From contig OV121088.1 of assembly GCA_921293015.1 (NCBI GenBank), forward strand, positions 27,131,645-27,195,644: a stretch of DNA of 64,000 bases. The letters run 5' to 3'. Shown here in pieces: positions 36,842 through 50,700 of this stretch. Below the pieces are notes generated by a model. That model did no database searches. It saw only the letters and a list, made by a program, of their open reading frames with translations, and had not been told where the DNA came from. Each line of letters opens with the position of its first letter. The first letter of the stretch is position 1. This DNA is from Phorcus lineatus (Eukaryota > Mollusca > Gastropoda > Trochida > Trochidae). A program made the position numbers and the translations under genes.

Positions 36842-37458
36842 TCGCATCTTGTTGATTATTCTCATAATATGATTGTGTTTCATGACAATCCTTGTTGAAA
36901 CCCATGCCCTTATTTCATGGTAATCTTGGGGTATTGTTGTATAATGTTTGAATGTAAGAATGAAAAAAAGAAATTTCTACATAAATACATATGTACAACA
37001 ATTCTCAATTATTAATTTTATACATCTAAATGTGAAATGTTCAACTTTTTAAATTCTTGTGTAATTGACAATTATGAAAAATGTATGATATAAGCCTTTA
37101 CCTCATCTAGTAGATAATAAATGATTTTTCAATCACACAGAAGACTGTAACATTGTTACATGAAAAAAAAACTGATTTGAAATGAAGAATATGTGATTGA
37201 AAATATTAATGTAATGTACTGATTATTCATATCTCATTGACCATGAAGATGAATTTTGATATCACCTACTTGATATTCTAGTTAAGTACTACTTAAATAT
37301 GTAAGTCTTGATGATTCACAGGAATATGTTCATGTATTCAAAGATCAAACTTCAGCATTATGATCAATAAAATCACAGTCAAAGACACAGTTTGCCAGAT
37401 GAATCTCAGTTCTGCATTAGTGTCAATGCTTTAACTGTGGTTACAGTCAGCAATATCA

Positions 37459-37624
37459 ATGCCACATAAATGATCTCATAGTAATGTGCTTAGTCCCCGT
37501 GATGAACTTTATTGATTCATTAATTTTCAGTTATGGCAACAGCCAAAATACATCTATGCCACATAGATGATCTAAATGATATCCAAATCCCTTATTTGGT
37601 CCTGACATACGGGCCATTTGTCGA
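37459..37624 (-). pseudogene. Two decayed copies of the IAP RING tail
   Basis: Downstream of the first IAP stop, 37547-37624 and 37459-37506 both resemble the terminal exon segment 37672-37738. Shared blocks are ATGCCACATAAATGATCT (real copy ATGCAACATAAATAATCT) and GGTCCTGACATACGGGCCA (real copy GGTCCCGACAGATGGGGCA), with preceding CAGTTA-GCAACAGCCAA-like sequence. Spacing is about 95-125 bp. They lie in the presumed 3' UTR and are not open. Confidence 0.7.
37508..37513 (-). terminator. AATAAA polyadenylation signal of the first IAP gene
   Basis: Minus-strand AATAAA about 166 nt past the stop at 37679. It is the first such signal downstream. Motif-based only. Confidence 0.5.
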
Positions 37625-37678
37625 AACTGGCTGCTTCAGCATTGTCCATACATGCATCAGGGAAGTGATCAGAAACAT

Positions 37679-40600
37679 CTATGCAACATAAATAATCTCC
37701 CAGTCCTGTACACGGTCCCGACAGATGGGGCACTTGTCATTGATGAACCTGGGAGCGCACTGAGTGCCACAACACACGTGTCGGCAGGGTCTGAACACAC
37801 AACGGGCATCCTCCTCTAGACACACCTTGCACCGCGTGTATGATGATGATGATTGGTCAGTCGGGGCAGGGGGAAGAGCAGCAGCAGGGGCAGCGGCAGG
37901 AGCAGCAAGGTGATTTATGTTGATGTTGTTTGCTGCAAATAAACCATGGTGTGTTACTAAGATCTGATTTTTTTTCTCTTGGGAAACATTGAAAAGTTTG
38001 TCTTTCCTGAAAATAAGACATTTGTATCTATTACAAGATATAAAACCATTGAAAACAAATATTCACATTTACATTTGATTTCTGATTTTAAATCATTGAA
38101 TAAGAATCTTTTAGAAAAGGTAGAGGAGTTTGACTAGATCGACCGAATGTTAATTTCAGGAACTTTTGTCAGTCATGATTACATGCCAACCTATCCATAT
38201 TTTATAGGTGCTTCACTTTTGTTTTATAAATTTGTAATAGCAACATCCTTTAAAAGAAACGCTCTTAGATGGCCTATACCAATATACATATAAATGTCAT
38301 TCTGATAAAACACAATCTTTACATGTAGGAAACTTGTGCCTCAAAATACCACAACATATGAAAACTAGTAAGCAACTATCAATACAACCAATTAAACACA
38401 TACCTAAGAGAAGCTGTCTGAGTTTCTCCATTTCTTCTGCCTGTCTCCTCACTTCCTCATCCTTCCTCCTCATCTCTTCACTCTGTCTGTCCATCTCTCT
38501 CTGTTTGCGCTCCAGCTCCGAGTCTTTGTTCCCCAGTTGGTGTTGCTGGTCCTGCAGCTGTACGAGGGTGTTCTCCAGCTGCTGGTAGCGAGTCTGGATT
38601 ACCGACGCCTGGCTCTGGACCAGAGTCCTCTCCCTGTTCAGCTGTACTCTCAACTCTCGCACCTCTCTCTCCCGTGTCTCTCGCTCTCGCTGCTCTCTCT
38701 CCAGGTAGGTCTGGTTCTCCTCTAGAGCTTCATCTTTCCTTTCTATCACCTGGTCCTTCTGTTGAAGCTCCTGAACATGTCTGTTGATGCTGAGGTCCTT
38801 ATTGTGGATTGTTTCTCTCTGACGTTGAAGCTGGGAGAAGTTGATGTCTGCTGCTCTAAGAGTTCCAAGCAGGAGAGTTTTATTTGGGTAGTAGCCACCT
38901 GAAGGAGAGGGTATATATTAGTAAACAGGCTGATTGTAAATTTAATTAATATTCTATTTGTTGTACATCATATTCATATGCACAAAATAAACCATTTTGC
39001 CTTATGATTTGAGTGATTGTTATATTATCATACGAGTTCTTTCACAAAAGAAAATCATTTTAAAAATATTCTATTGAAGGATGATAAGATTTGTTTATTT
39101 ACTACGATAGCAACTTTATTGCAATGAATGCAGTGTCCTTTCATATATATCTAGGTATACATCATAAGAGTAAGCAAGAAAGAAACTACTTCGGATTATC
39201 AATCAACTCAATATGAAAGACTTTAACAAAACTTTTTTCTGACATGAGCACAGTACACTCACGAGATGAAAGAAAGAATTTCAGAACAGCGTGACGAATT
39301 TGTTGAACATCATACTGACATTCCAGGGCAGCCTTGATGGCCGACAAGTCCAGACTAGGTCGGAACGCAGAACAGGGGCTGCTGGGATTCATGGTTGAGT
39401 CTGCAAGGGAGATAAGTCATCGTTATCTTTAGAATAATAGGTCATTTTTGGCCAAACGTCGCCCTAAAATACACCCTAGAATGCCCTAGAATAACAGCAT
39501 TGAAAAGAATTGTTTTAAGATTCAGTTAAGGGAGATAATATTGTTATATAAAGGATATATATTATTGAGCCAAGACATGAATATAGTACCTCTCTTAATA
39601 ATCATTATTCAAATACTATGATTGACAGCATTTAACGATAAATGCATACATCATAATGCAATGAATATTTCATGACTTGAAAACAGCAACAATTCTTACC
39701 TGAGGGTGGATCAAAGTCTGTGAGCTCCTGGAAACAAACAATAACATTGTTATAACTGTCAAAACATTGTTGATATAATAATCAAAATTGCTTCCCAAAA
39801 TTTACATAACAGATAAAGCATTTATAATTCATGTGTTCATGTTACAATATATAATTTTACATCAATTCTCAGAACTTGTCAGTGGAAATACACATATCAT
39901 GCCTTAAACTTCAATCTTTGCTTTCTGAAAGTCCTGAACCATTACTGAGTTATGTCCCAATGGCTTTCTCTCTACAATCACTAGTTATTTTCAAGGTATG
40001 GATTCTTTAATTAAACCAACCTGTGCACATAACAATTTTTAAGCTCTTTCCCTTATTAGTGTCTACCATTCTGCATGGTCAAGGAGCATGGACAACAATT
40101 TTTTGAACCAGCAGGCAAACTGTTAAATTTACACAGATTGATGTGACGTCATAGTTGTTAAGTACGATGTCACAAATCAAGTAGTTGAAATAGTTATGTT
40201 AACAAGTTTCTTGCAATATTAGACGATAATATTCTGAGTTATAAATAAAATACTAAACTCAATCCTGAAAAAAATCATCCTGAAACTCATGCATGGTACA
40301 GGTATTTCACTCGCTTTCACTTATAAAAAAACAAACTACCGTCTCATTTCATAAAAATGTTAATAAACAGGTCTTTTTTAACTATCCCCTCTAATACCTG
40401 CAAAGTCAATCATATTGTTGTTCATATTTTTCAAAAGATTCCCTTGGACACAAAATCACCTTTTTAATTGTGAAGTTACATCATAAACAATACATTGCAT
40501 CACAGTACACCTGTGATGTTGCGTTCCAAATGCTCCAACAGGTGGAAATCTTCCTGTGCTTAGATGTAGATTTTGATTATTTTCTGTGATTTTCAACTTC

Positions 40601-43600
40601 AGTAATTAAGTTCACAACAGAATATCATATTGATACTACGATTACGACACTCCTTCCTAAACATCATATAGCTCTCAATCTTGCTTGAGAATTACTCATC
40701 TATAAGCGCCATGTCATAAACATAGTAAGTCAAGGACATTCATATAACCTTTATTCATGGATATTTCAAGGCTTGAATAAAATGTAAACACACTCAAATG
40801 TGATATCTATCTTACCGGGGCATCCTGTGCAAGAGTGATGAAGTTGTCTCCCTTTTCCTGCTTGACATAGACACAGGCGGGGGCGTATCTAGCGTGTTGA
40901 GTCCAGGGATCGGCCTCCTGGGTCCAGTTCCTGAGACTGCACCCACATGCAAAGCACACCACCTTGTCTGCATGACCTGCAAGTGGTAGATTCAGATATT
41001 GTTGATATGAAACAGTCCTTTCTTTACATTCAGGGTATAGAGGATACTAGAGGTGTGAGGATAAAGACATTTCATGATAAGATATGTTACACGTTATCTC
41101 AAAAGATACAATTTCAGGGATTTTGATGAAAAGAAAAGAAAGATTAAATTTTGACAAATACCTTGATTATAGGCCAGATAATCCAACTTTATAGTCAACG
41201 ATACAAATCACATTACAGACTAGAGACCTCATGACGATACGCATATCGTCAGATGAAGGATACTCAAGGTATTTAGCTTTCGCCCGGTAAATACCACTCA
41301 TTTAATAAAAATTGTTATTAGACTGACGTCGTTTAGTATTCTCTATTTATCAAGCTGCACACACAAATGAACCATATTGACACTAACTTAATTGTTGCAT
41401 AACCATGAAGTGGTGGATGGGAATAAAATTGATTGTAAAGATATTCTAAGTTCTTAATTTTCAATGGAAAATCTACTAATTAAAACATTTTGTTATTTAA
41501 GATAATCATGCTTTGCGAGACACATACTTCCTGAAAATACTGTATTGGTTTAGTGGCATTCATAAACTTACAACTTGTTTAACTGGTAAGTTGGGATTTC
41601 AATGAATGGTTATTTTGTTACAAGATTTACTTTTAATAAAAATCTCTACCATAATTTGGTATAAATACAGTGACCCTACAGATTGTCTTCAGAATATGAA
41701 AACTTTTTACTCTTGCATGTATATTTGACATTACGCCCCCATATCTAACGAATTGTTTTTGATAAGATTTGATAACTTGACTGCAAATTACAATGTACCA
41801 GGATAATTTGTTTTCAATTAGTGTGAAAGTTTATTTGCTATTGGGCTTTTTGGAGGGTGGTTTTAGGGGGTGCCAGTGTTTTCATTATCTAAACATTCCG
41901 GTCATAGTCAGGTGACTGTCTAATTATTTGTGACTGGTGGATATGATGTTCGATATGACATCAAGTTTTCAACTTAGATAATTTCACCAAATCAATCTAA
42001 ATATCAGTGATCTTAATTAAAAAGATAAAGTGATGATATGTTTGCTTTTTGTTGAATGTATTCGTGAACATATCATCCTTCACTTACTTAAAGCTGAATT
42101 AACTGTTTACGGAGCTAATGGTTACATTAACTGTCTACAGATATTCACACTATTTTCCAACCAATTCTTTAATCTAACACATACTCATTTGGAAAACTTT
42201 AGCTGTCTTTACTGTTCTTGGTAACCAGTCTTCGGAAATTCACGTTATTTCCAGTCAATGCCAATTTCAAACACATTTCAACTTTCAATACAAATGAAGA
42301 CGAAGACATACCTTCTGATCTAAAAATAGTACTCTAAGGCCTGACTGATGGTAGAAAACAAAAGTTTTATTTATTGATTAGAATCATTGTTCATTGTACC
42401 ATAAAAAAATGTAATTGTTTGGTATTTTTTAATGTTGTCAAACATGATGATCAGCTGCAAAAAATGCCAGTGGAAACAAGGGGGGCATTTATCTAGAATA
42501 ACAAATATTATTATTTCAACATAATTTTTCTACAAACATCAAGGTTTAATATTGTCTATGAAATATACATCATTATCACACCACACATTTGGTATGACAG
42601 TGTAATAAAACATATTCTATTACAAAACAGTTATATGTGACACATTTAATAATTTCATTCAAATGAAAATATTAAATTAGGATCTTTAGATGACAAAGAT
42701 AACATTATTTACCAATGAGACACACATAAAGAAAAAAAAAGTAAAAAAATATCAAACAAAAGAATAATTACAGCCAAAAGTAATAAATAAGTTGAACATG
42801 AAAAGTAAAATGTGTTATAAATAAAATATCAACATAGTGTTTTGTAGCACATGTGAAACAATGTTAAACAAAGTAACTCCAGTATAAAATGTATCAAACT
42901 AATAGAAACAAATATTAGATATTAGATTAGGGTGTATCAAAAATATATATTTACCTGAAAAGTAAAATCCGGCTTTACACAATTGATCAGCACTTGGCCT
43001 CAGCTGTCTTGGCCAATACATGAAGGTATCCATTCTATCTCTCTCTTCCTCAAACTGGGGATGTTTGAAGACAGGTTCACCAAAAGTGTCATCACGATAT
43101 TCACCATTTGTTAGTTCAAAATATTGTGCTCTGACTTTATCCTCTAACTCCCTGGTGATATTGCCAGCACTGGAGTCCAGATAATTGACTAGAGGACACC
43201 CTGGGGACTGTTGTTTATGCATCTTTGATGGATGTTCAGATTCATACTGAAGTTGGAGACCACAGAATACACACCTGACCACGCCCCCTTCTCCTGTGTG
43301 TATGAAGCCGGTCGACGCCCACTCTTCAGCTTGGGGGTGGGTGGGGCTAGGAAAGGTAAGCAACCTGTGACTCTCGAATAGATCATTATGATTATCATCA
43401 TCATCCTCAGCATCAGATTGATCTGGTGTTCCAGGGTTCACAAACTCGTTATAGACTTCACTGATTCTTCTTTGGTTCCCAGTTACATCAGAGGCGTCGT
43501 CTGACGCTTCGATTGCTCTCGATGGTTCCATTTGCAAGCGTCTTCGAACTCTGTTGACATCGACACGTGAGGTGGGAGCTGTCAAACGTACCGGTGTTTG

Positions 43601-43879
43601 GCTAGAAACATGTGGGCAATCTGGACTTAAAATACGATGTACTGATATAGGTGGTTCACCAGACCAACCCCGATACTTCACGGAACATTTGTAACATCTA
43701 ACCTCGTCACCAGGAGCTCCTGGGTATCGGTAAAATCCCGCTTTTGATAATTTGAGAGGAGAATTGTATCTCAACAAAGATGTACGATTAACATCCCTTG
43801 CCTCTGGAACCGGGTAGTACTGAAATGTTGCCAGACGATGAAAGTTGTCACTCATCGCATTTGAATACTGGCTATCCAT
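37679..43879 (-). CDS. Inhibitor of apoptosis protein, 3 BIR + UBA-like + coiled coil + RING (copy 1)
   Basis: Predicted IAP/BIRC-type E3 ligase of 666 residues. Exons 42955-43879, 40816-40976, 39700-39727, 39263-39400, 38404-38898 and 37679-37932, all with GT/AG and matching phases. BIR1 has CYKC (C62, C65), H81, C88; BIR2 has CVFC (203, 206), H221, C228; BIR3 spans exons 1-2 with CFAC (316, 319), H336, C343. Then a UBA-like helical segment ([15 protein letters not shown]) split across exons 4-5, about 150 residues of Glu/Arg/Gln-rich coiled coil ([20 protein letters not shown]), an Ala/Pro linker, and a C-terminal RING (CKVC, PCRH, CPIC) ending DWEIIYVA. IAPs bind caspases or signalling partners through BIRs and ubiquitinate through the RING. 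No CARD is seen. The start MDSQYSNAMS is conserved in the sister gene. Sister gene at 45437-51479, head to head. Confidence 0.93.
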
Positions 43880-45436
43880 TGTATCAAAATTCAGAAGAAG
43901 AAACTGGCTGTGTTTTCTCAGTGTTGCAGATATTGATGAAACTTATACGGTAACGCTGTGAATCAAAACACGGCATCCATTTTGTTTTGTTGGGATATTC
44001 CTTCCAAAGGGAGATAATAAATAGCGCGGGTTGTGCTAAATATAGATTGATTTGGCTCTTTGACAAGTTTAAGCATGTAGGACTTTTAAATTCGTTGTTC
44101 TTTGTTGGATGACAATTTGGCAACATCTGCCAAGAATCGAAGTGAAAGCGATTTTAATTTTCAACGAAACATTTTGTAACTGCTGTAACGTGATTGTTAT
44201 CAGTAGTGGGGGATTTAGGCTACTAATGTTAGGTTAATAATTTGAAAAAATAATTGGATGAATAATTTTAAATAGGTCGGACAAAAATATTCTCGGACGG
44301 ACGGAATCGTTGGTATTGCTAGATACCCTCGACAATTTGTCGGGGGTATATTTAGACCCGGGAGTTACATAGTAGAGAAGGAATGATTCGTGAAAACGCA
44401 TCCTAATTTACGCGTATCCACTGCTCCAAATGCATTTTTCAACTCAATCTATGCAAGAATTCACGATACTAGAAGTTGTCATTATTTTGCATTTTCTATA
44501 TATTTCCTATTTTGCTCTCACGAATAGGGAAATTCAGTGCTCCTCGTATATTGGACACAAACTACCCTTGTGTAATGGGTTTTGCCAACTACATGCAAAG
44601 TAATTCTTTCATGCACCGCCATGGAATTGACAGTTAATTACGCTGTACTTAACGTGCTCAAATCATGCCATCCATGTTTTCCACGTGAGCTCAACGTTTT
44701 ACCCGTCTAAATGAAGAATACGGGGTTCTTACTGTTGATCTTGTAATATCTGCCTCCGTAGGTCAGTGGATAAATGCGCTCTGAAATAGAAGGACAGCAC
44801 AATCAAGTCTTGATTGATACTTCGTACACGTATTTTCATAATCTGAGACGTTTTACGACCCTATTCTGTTATTTCTTATTTGAAACATTTAAATAGACTC
44901 TGTTTTACCGAAAAATATTCAAAACCATACACCCCAAATGACCGGGATAGTCAATATGCAGCGGAAATTATTGAAATTAATTCACTGTTTACATAAATTT
45001 AAATTATCAAATTCATCACCATTAATGAAAGAGAGAATTTTACAGTGGAAAATACTTTGAGACATTGGTATAAATTATTATCCTCTATTCAAAGATGGAA
45101 TTAAAACAATTGACTTAAGTAAAATTTAATATAATTAGAACGTTCTCTATATTGTAAACGAGCACATGGGCTTTGTCTAATTTTATGATTTTAGTGTCAT
45201 AGGAAATGTTGTCCTCAATCAGTAAGAAACAAATTTGAATTTTCTACATGGTGAAACTTGACGGGAATTCGTCTATTTATACATGCAAAATATTTAACAG
45301 TTATTTCCCTTGGTATTGAAGGGAATCCCGACAAAATGGCTGCCGTGTTTTGATTCACAGCGTTACCGGATACTTTTCACCAATATCTGCACCACTTAAA
45401 CATCACAGCCAGTTCCTTCTTCTGAATTTTGATACA
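43880..45436. promoter_or_regulatory. Shared upstream region of the two IAP genes
   Basis: The 1,557 bp between the two start codons. Its ends are inverted copies (about 43880-44010 and 45310-45436), sharing GTGTTTTGATTCACAGCGTT, AAAATGG(A/C)TGCCGTG and TTCTTCTGAATTTTGATAC, so the duplication includes proximal promoter or 5' UTR. The AAAATGGCTGCC word is YY1-like. The middle 1.3 kb is not shared. It holds a 27-bp near-perfect palindrome at 44323-44349 and a GGGAGATAA motif near 44010. Divergent transcription from this region is inferred. Confidence 0.6.
44752..44830 (+). mobile_element. Possible tRNA-like SINE remnant
   Basis: GCCTCCGTAGGTCAGTGG at about 44752 looks like a tRNA 5' arm with A box. 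A degenerate B box (GTCTTGATTGATAC) follows about 50 bp later. The acceptor stem does not close. Weak. Confidence 0.25.
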
Positions 45437-47584
45437 ATGGATAGCCAGCCTTCAAATGCGATGAGTGACAATTTATATCGTCTGGCTACATTTCAGTACT
45501 ACCCGGTTCCAGAGGCAAGGGATGCTAATCGTTCATCTTTGTTGAGATATAATTCTCCCCTCAAGTTATCAAAAGCAGGATTTTACCGATACCCAGGAGC
45601 TCCTGGTGACGAGGTGAGGTGTTACAAATGTTCCGTGAAGTATCGGGGTTGGTCTGGTGAATCACCTTTATCAGTACATCGTATTTTAAGTCCAGATTGC
45701 CCTCATGTTGCTAGCCAAACACCGGCACGTTTGACAGCTCCAACCTCACGTGTTGCTGCCAACAGGGTTCGAAGACGCCTCCAAATGGAACCATCGATCC
45801 CAAACGAAGCGTCAGACGACGCCTCTGATTTAGCTGGGAATCAAAGAAGAATCACGGAAGTCTATAACGAGTTTGTGAACCCTGGAACACCAGATCAATC
45901 TGATGCTGAGGATGATGATGATAATCATAATGATCTATTCGAGAGTCACAGGTTGCTTACCTTTCCTAGCCCCACCCACCCCCAAGCTGAAGAGTGGGCG
46001 TCGACCGGCTTCATACAAACAGAAGAAGGGGGTGTGGTCAGGTGTGTATTCTGTGGTCTCCAACTTCAGTATGACATGGAATATCCATCAAAGATGCATA
46101 AACAACAGTCCCCAGGGTGTCCTCTAGTCAATTATCTGGACTCCAGTGCTGGCAATATCACCAGGGAGTTGGAGGATAAAGTCAGAGCACAATATTTTGA
46201 ACTAACAAATGGTGAATATCGTGATGACACTTTTGGTGAACCTCTCTTCAAACATCCCCAGTTTGAAGAAGAGAGAGATAGAATGGATACCTTCAAGTAT
46301 TGGCCAAGACAGCTGAGGCCAAGTGCTGATCAGTTGTGTAAAGCTGGATTTTATTTCTCAGGTGAATATATATTTTTGATACACCATGAAAAATTATCTG
46401 ATTTCTAATTCTCAGGTTTCTTATTTATCAATTTGATAATTTTATATGAAGTTTCTTTGTTTAACATTATTTCCTTTGTGCAACATAATGGTTCTCAAAG
46501 TGATTGATGTTATTTGTATTTCTAATATTTACTTATCAGTTACAAACCAATCTGTATTACAATGTTTTGATTTCATGAAAGATAGCTGAAGCTTGACAGC
46601 TTGTGTTACATATGTGCTATTAACCAAGTATTATTTCGTATTATTTCCCTCTTGTTATTATTATACATGTTATATATTGTAATATCGCACTGTCTTAAAA
46701 TAATAGTGAAAGTGAAAAGTTTGTGTTTAAAATTAGTATTTTATGTTGAATGAAGAATCCTTTGTGTTACATATTACTATTTTCTTATGGTATGATAATC
46801 ATGTTTATTTCATAGAGAATTTGGAATATTGCTGTTGGTCGACATTGTTAGTGTCGTATATTTGAAAATGTTACATATTTGTATATGTTTGAAAAAGGTA
46901 AGAGTTTCATATTTGTATATGTTATACATTTGTATTTATGTTTGAATATGTTTTTATGTTATTATGCTGAAAATAACATCTAATCAATCATTGAATTTAA
47001 AAGTAGTGAAACTTAAGCTTGGTCTGCAAATTCAATCTTTTAGTTAAAAATGACTAATTTTTTTTACATGTTTTTGGGTATTAGTGCATCATTTTTATAT
47101 GTTCATTTAGCAATTTTTATTGTCATTTAGATAAATAGTTTTTAATTACACGTCATTATACTGTTAACCTGTTCATTCAATTATCAAAGAAAAATGATCT
47201 ATGATCATGTCTATCACAATTTGATGTATTCAGGCAGCACTTAAAATTTGTATTTCTAACAAAATAAAACATGATCCTCCTGCATCATGTTCTTTTCAAA
47301 TGAAAAGTAAAATTCAGTCCGGAGGTTTTTGTGAATCAAGAAAATAAAGTACTCTAGAAACATTAAATCAAAGGGCAGCCTTAAAGGGATACTTACTATA
47401 CAATCAAAACCTTCGATCGAAATCAAGTTTATGGACGAATATTCATAAAATGTAAACGCACTTTGAATATGAGTAAAAAGATTAAAGTAATAACTCTTGA
47501 GATGATTTGCAAGTAATTGTATATATACACATATATATACAGGCAGGTTTTTTTTTTACCATTATGGTCAAAACTTGAATCTTC

Positions 47585-47641
<57 letters not shown>

Positions 47642-47690
47642 ATATATATATATATATATATATGGTATTTATATATATATATATATATGG

Positions 47691-47725
<35 letters not shown>

Positions 47726-50700
47726 TTCTGTCACTTAGATCTAAAAAGTATTTAAGAAAGTATTCTATGAATGTGGCAATGTGCTGCTGTCTACTGAACA
47801 CAATGCTCTTGATACCCAAAATGTATTGTCACTAGCATTTACTTTACAAATGAAGAACTTACATTACCTAGATATTCCACTTTATTTCTATAAGAAACTA
47901 CTAGGGTATACAGACAAGTTACAAGGTAAGATTTGTATGTCATTGCTTAATTCTACCATGAATTTTAAAATCCTTTTAGTTGTTTGGTTTATTTTATTGA
48001 TGAACCTAAATTTGAGTCACTTAAACTAAAAACATGAAAGATTTATTTCTCAACTATTTACTGATTATTATCTCTGTTGAATCTACCACTTGCAGGTCAT
48101 GCAGACAAGGTCGTGTGCTTTGCATGTGGGTGCAGTCTCAGGAACTGGAACCCAGAGGCCGACCCCTGGACTCAACACGCTAGATACGCCCCCTCTTGTG
48201 TCTACGTCAAGCAGGAAAAGGGAGACAACTTCATCTCTCTTGCACAGGATGCTCCAGTAAGGCTGTTTGAAAAGTTTATGACACTGAGCTTCTAGCCTAT
48301 CTCTAAATGCTGGATTAGATAACTTCTTTTGTAAATATATTCCTGTAAATCTATTATTTGGAAAGGCTTTGCTCTAATGGTGCAGCAGTTTATTATGTGC
48401 ATAAGTGATTATTTTTAAAATAACAGAAGTCTTGAAAGTAATGAGTGATTGTAAATGGAAAGGATAAAAACTTTGTTATATTTATACAGTATGTTGAAGG
48501 TTATTTTATTAAGGTACATTGTTGTAAGCAGATTTATAAAGGGTACAACTGGAAGGCAAGGTCAAGGTTTTAAGACTTGAAGTGATATTGTTTTGATATT
48601 TAGTGACCAGACTGAAAGATGCATATGTTAGGTGCTGATCATGTAAATGTGAATTCTTTCTCCTCAGAGGTAGCTCAAGTTATATCCTCCTCTGCTAACC
48701 TCTGTTTTGTTTGGAGCACTTTCTAAGCTTCAAGCAGATTCTCTAACTCATCTCTAATTGATGCTTTCATCACACTTGATCATCTTTAATCTTATCTTAA
48801 TTACTGCTGCCTTTCATGTACATCATATCAGCATGATGTTATTGTTATCGCATTGTTAATAAAAAATAATTTAGGGATATTGGAATTTTCATGAATAATA
48901 TTTCATAATTTTGTCAAAGAATGATAAGATCAATATTCATATTTTCAAAATTTCCAAATATCCCTAACTAATTTTGTCCAATATGTAATGATATTATCTA
49001 ATCCATTTCATTCAACTCAGAAATTACTCAAAACATGTCAGAGGTTAGCCTAGGATATGACCTTTGTTGGAAAAACGATGAAAAGTTGTGAAGCAGTAGT
49101 GCATAATTGTTTTCTATATTTGCAGGATGTTGTTTCAGTCATGAATTTCTTTCGAGCAATAACAATGTTAATATTTGTTTCCAGGAGCTCACAGACTTTG
49201 ATCCGCCGTCAGGTGAGAGTTATTGCTGATTTAAAGTTGTCAAAGCATTAGTCATATTTTGAAGGCTATAAAGTTTTTCCATAAGTGTTAAGTGTAGTTG
49301 AACATTAATATTTGAAAAATCATTTGTAGAAGAATATATTTTAGAATATTTATATGCTTTTTCTCTAATGTTTCAGACATCAAATTCTTTTTTGATATTT
49401 TCAAAGCATGTATCATTGAATTTATGAATCTTCACACATATCACCTTGATTCAATACTATTAATGCAAATTCTGTCCACAAATTGTATTTGGATATTAAA
49501 TTGAAGGATTATTCATATACTCAGCTCAATGATGTAAACCCTTTCAGTAGCAAGATGTTTATCAGTTTAATTATCTCCCTTTACGGATGTTTGATTCTTA
49601 CAGTCTCATCACTATACATTTCATCTCTCCTTCAACACTGTCATTCTAAAAACAAGTTATCTCCCTTGCAGATTCGCTCACCAATCCCAGCAGCCCCTGT
49701 TCTGCGTTCCGACCTAGTCTGGACTTGTCGGCCATCAAGGCTGCCCTGGAATGTCAGTATGATGTTCAACAAATTCGTCACGCTGTTCTGAAATTCTTTC
49801 TTTCATCTCGTGAGTGTACTGTGCTCATGTCAGAAAAAAGTTCTCTGTGAAAGACTTTTGAATAAAATGAATATCATGTGACTTATATCCAAAATATATT
49901 GAGAATGATAAGATAAACAGAAAGGAATTAAGTATGGAGTTATGAAAACAAATGTCAAACCTGTGAGAAAAGCCTTTAAGTAGATAAGGACATTTTAAAA
50001 ATAGACTTTGTGGTTTAGTTTTTTTAAGCGAAGAATGTGTCATTGATGCCAACACAACATGCACTGAAACATTCATTGAGATAAAGAAGTTGTAAATCTA
50101 GAATGTCATTCTATAGTACTATATTTGGAATAAATTGTCTTTTATCTTCACATTAACTTTGTACATTTAGTATGTCAGGATTACAGGTAAATATAAATTA
50201 CAATATTCTATGACAATTATCCTCTTTAGTAATATATCCCCTCTCCTTCAGGTGGCTACTACCCAAATGATACTCTCCTCCTGGGAACTCTTAGAGCAGC
50301 AGACGTCAACTTCTCCCAGCTTCAGCGACAGAGAGAAACAATCCACAACAATAAACTCAGCATCAACAGACATGTTCAGGAGCTTCAACAGAAGGACCAG
50401 CAACTAGAAAGGAACCAGGAAGCTCTAGAGGAGAACCAGACCTACCTGGAGAGAGAGCAGCGAGAGCGAGAGACACGAGAGAGAGAGGTGCGAGAGTTGA
50501 GAGTACAGCTGAACCAGGAGAAGACCCGTGTCCAGAGCCAGGCGTCGGTGATCCAGACTCACTACCAGCAGCTGGAGAACACCCTGGTACAGCTGGGGAA
50601 CAAAGACTCAGAGCTGGAGCGCAAACAGAGAGAGATGGACAGACAGAGTGAGGAGATGAGGAGGAAGGATGAGGAAGTGAGGAGACAGGCGGAGGAAAAT

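Noticed and set aside
38334-38725. Open frames on the plus strand opposite the coiled-coil exon of IAP copy 1
   Set aside because: They are antisense shadows of a Glu/Arg-rich coding exon whose splice phases and sister copy are clear.
41225-41300. Possible circularly permuted hammerhead (CTGACGA and GAAA on the minus strand)
   Set aside because: The GAAA precedes CTGACGA and the intervening sequence does not form stems III and I with a cleavage triplet.
47517-47835. Tyr/Ile-rich open frames
   Set aside because: They are translations of the TA microsatellite, not protein.
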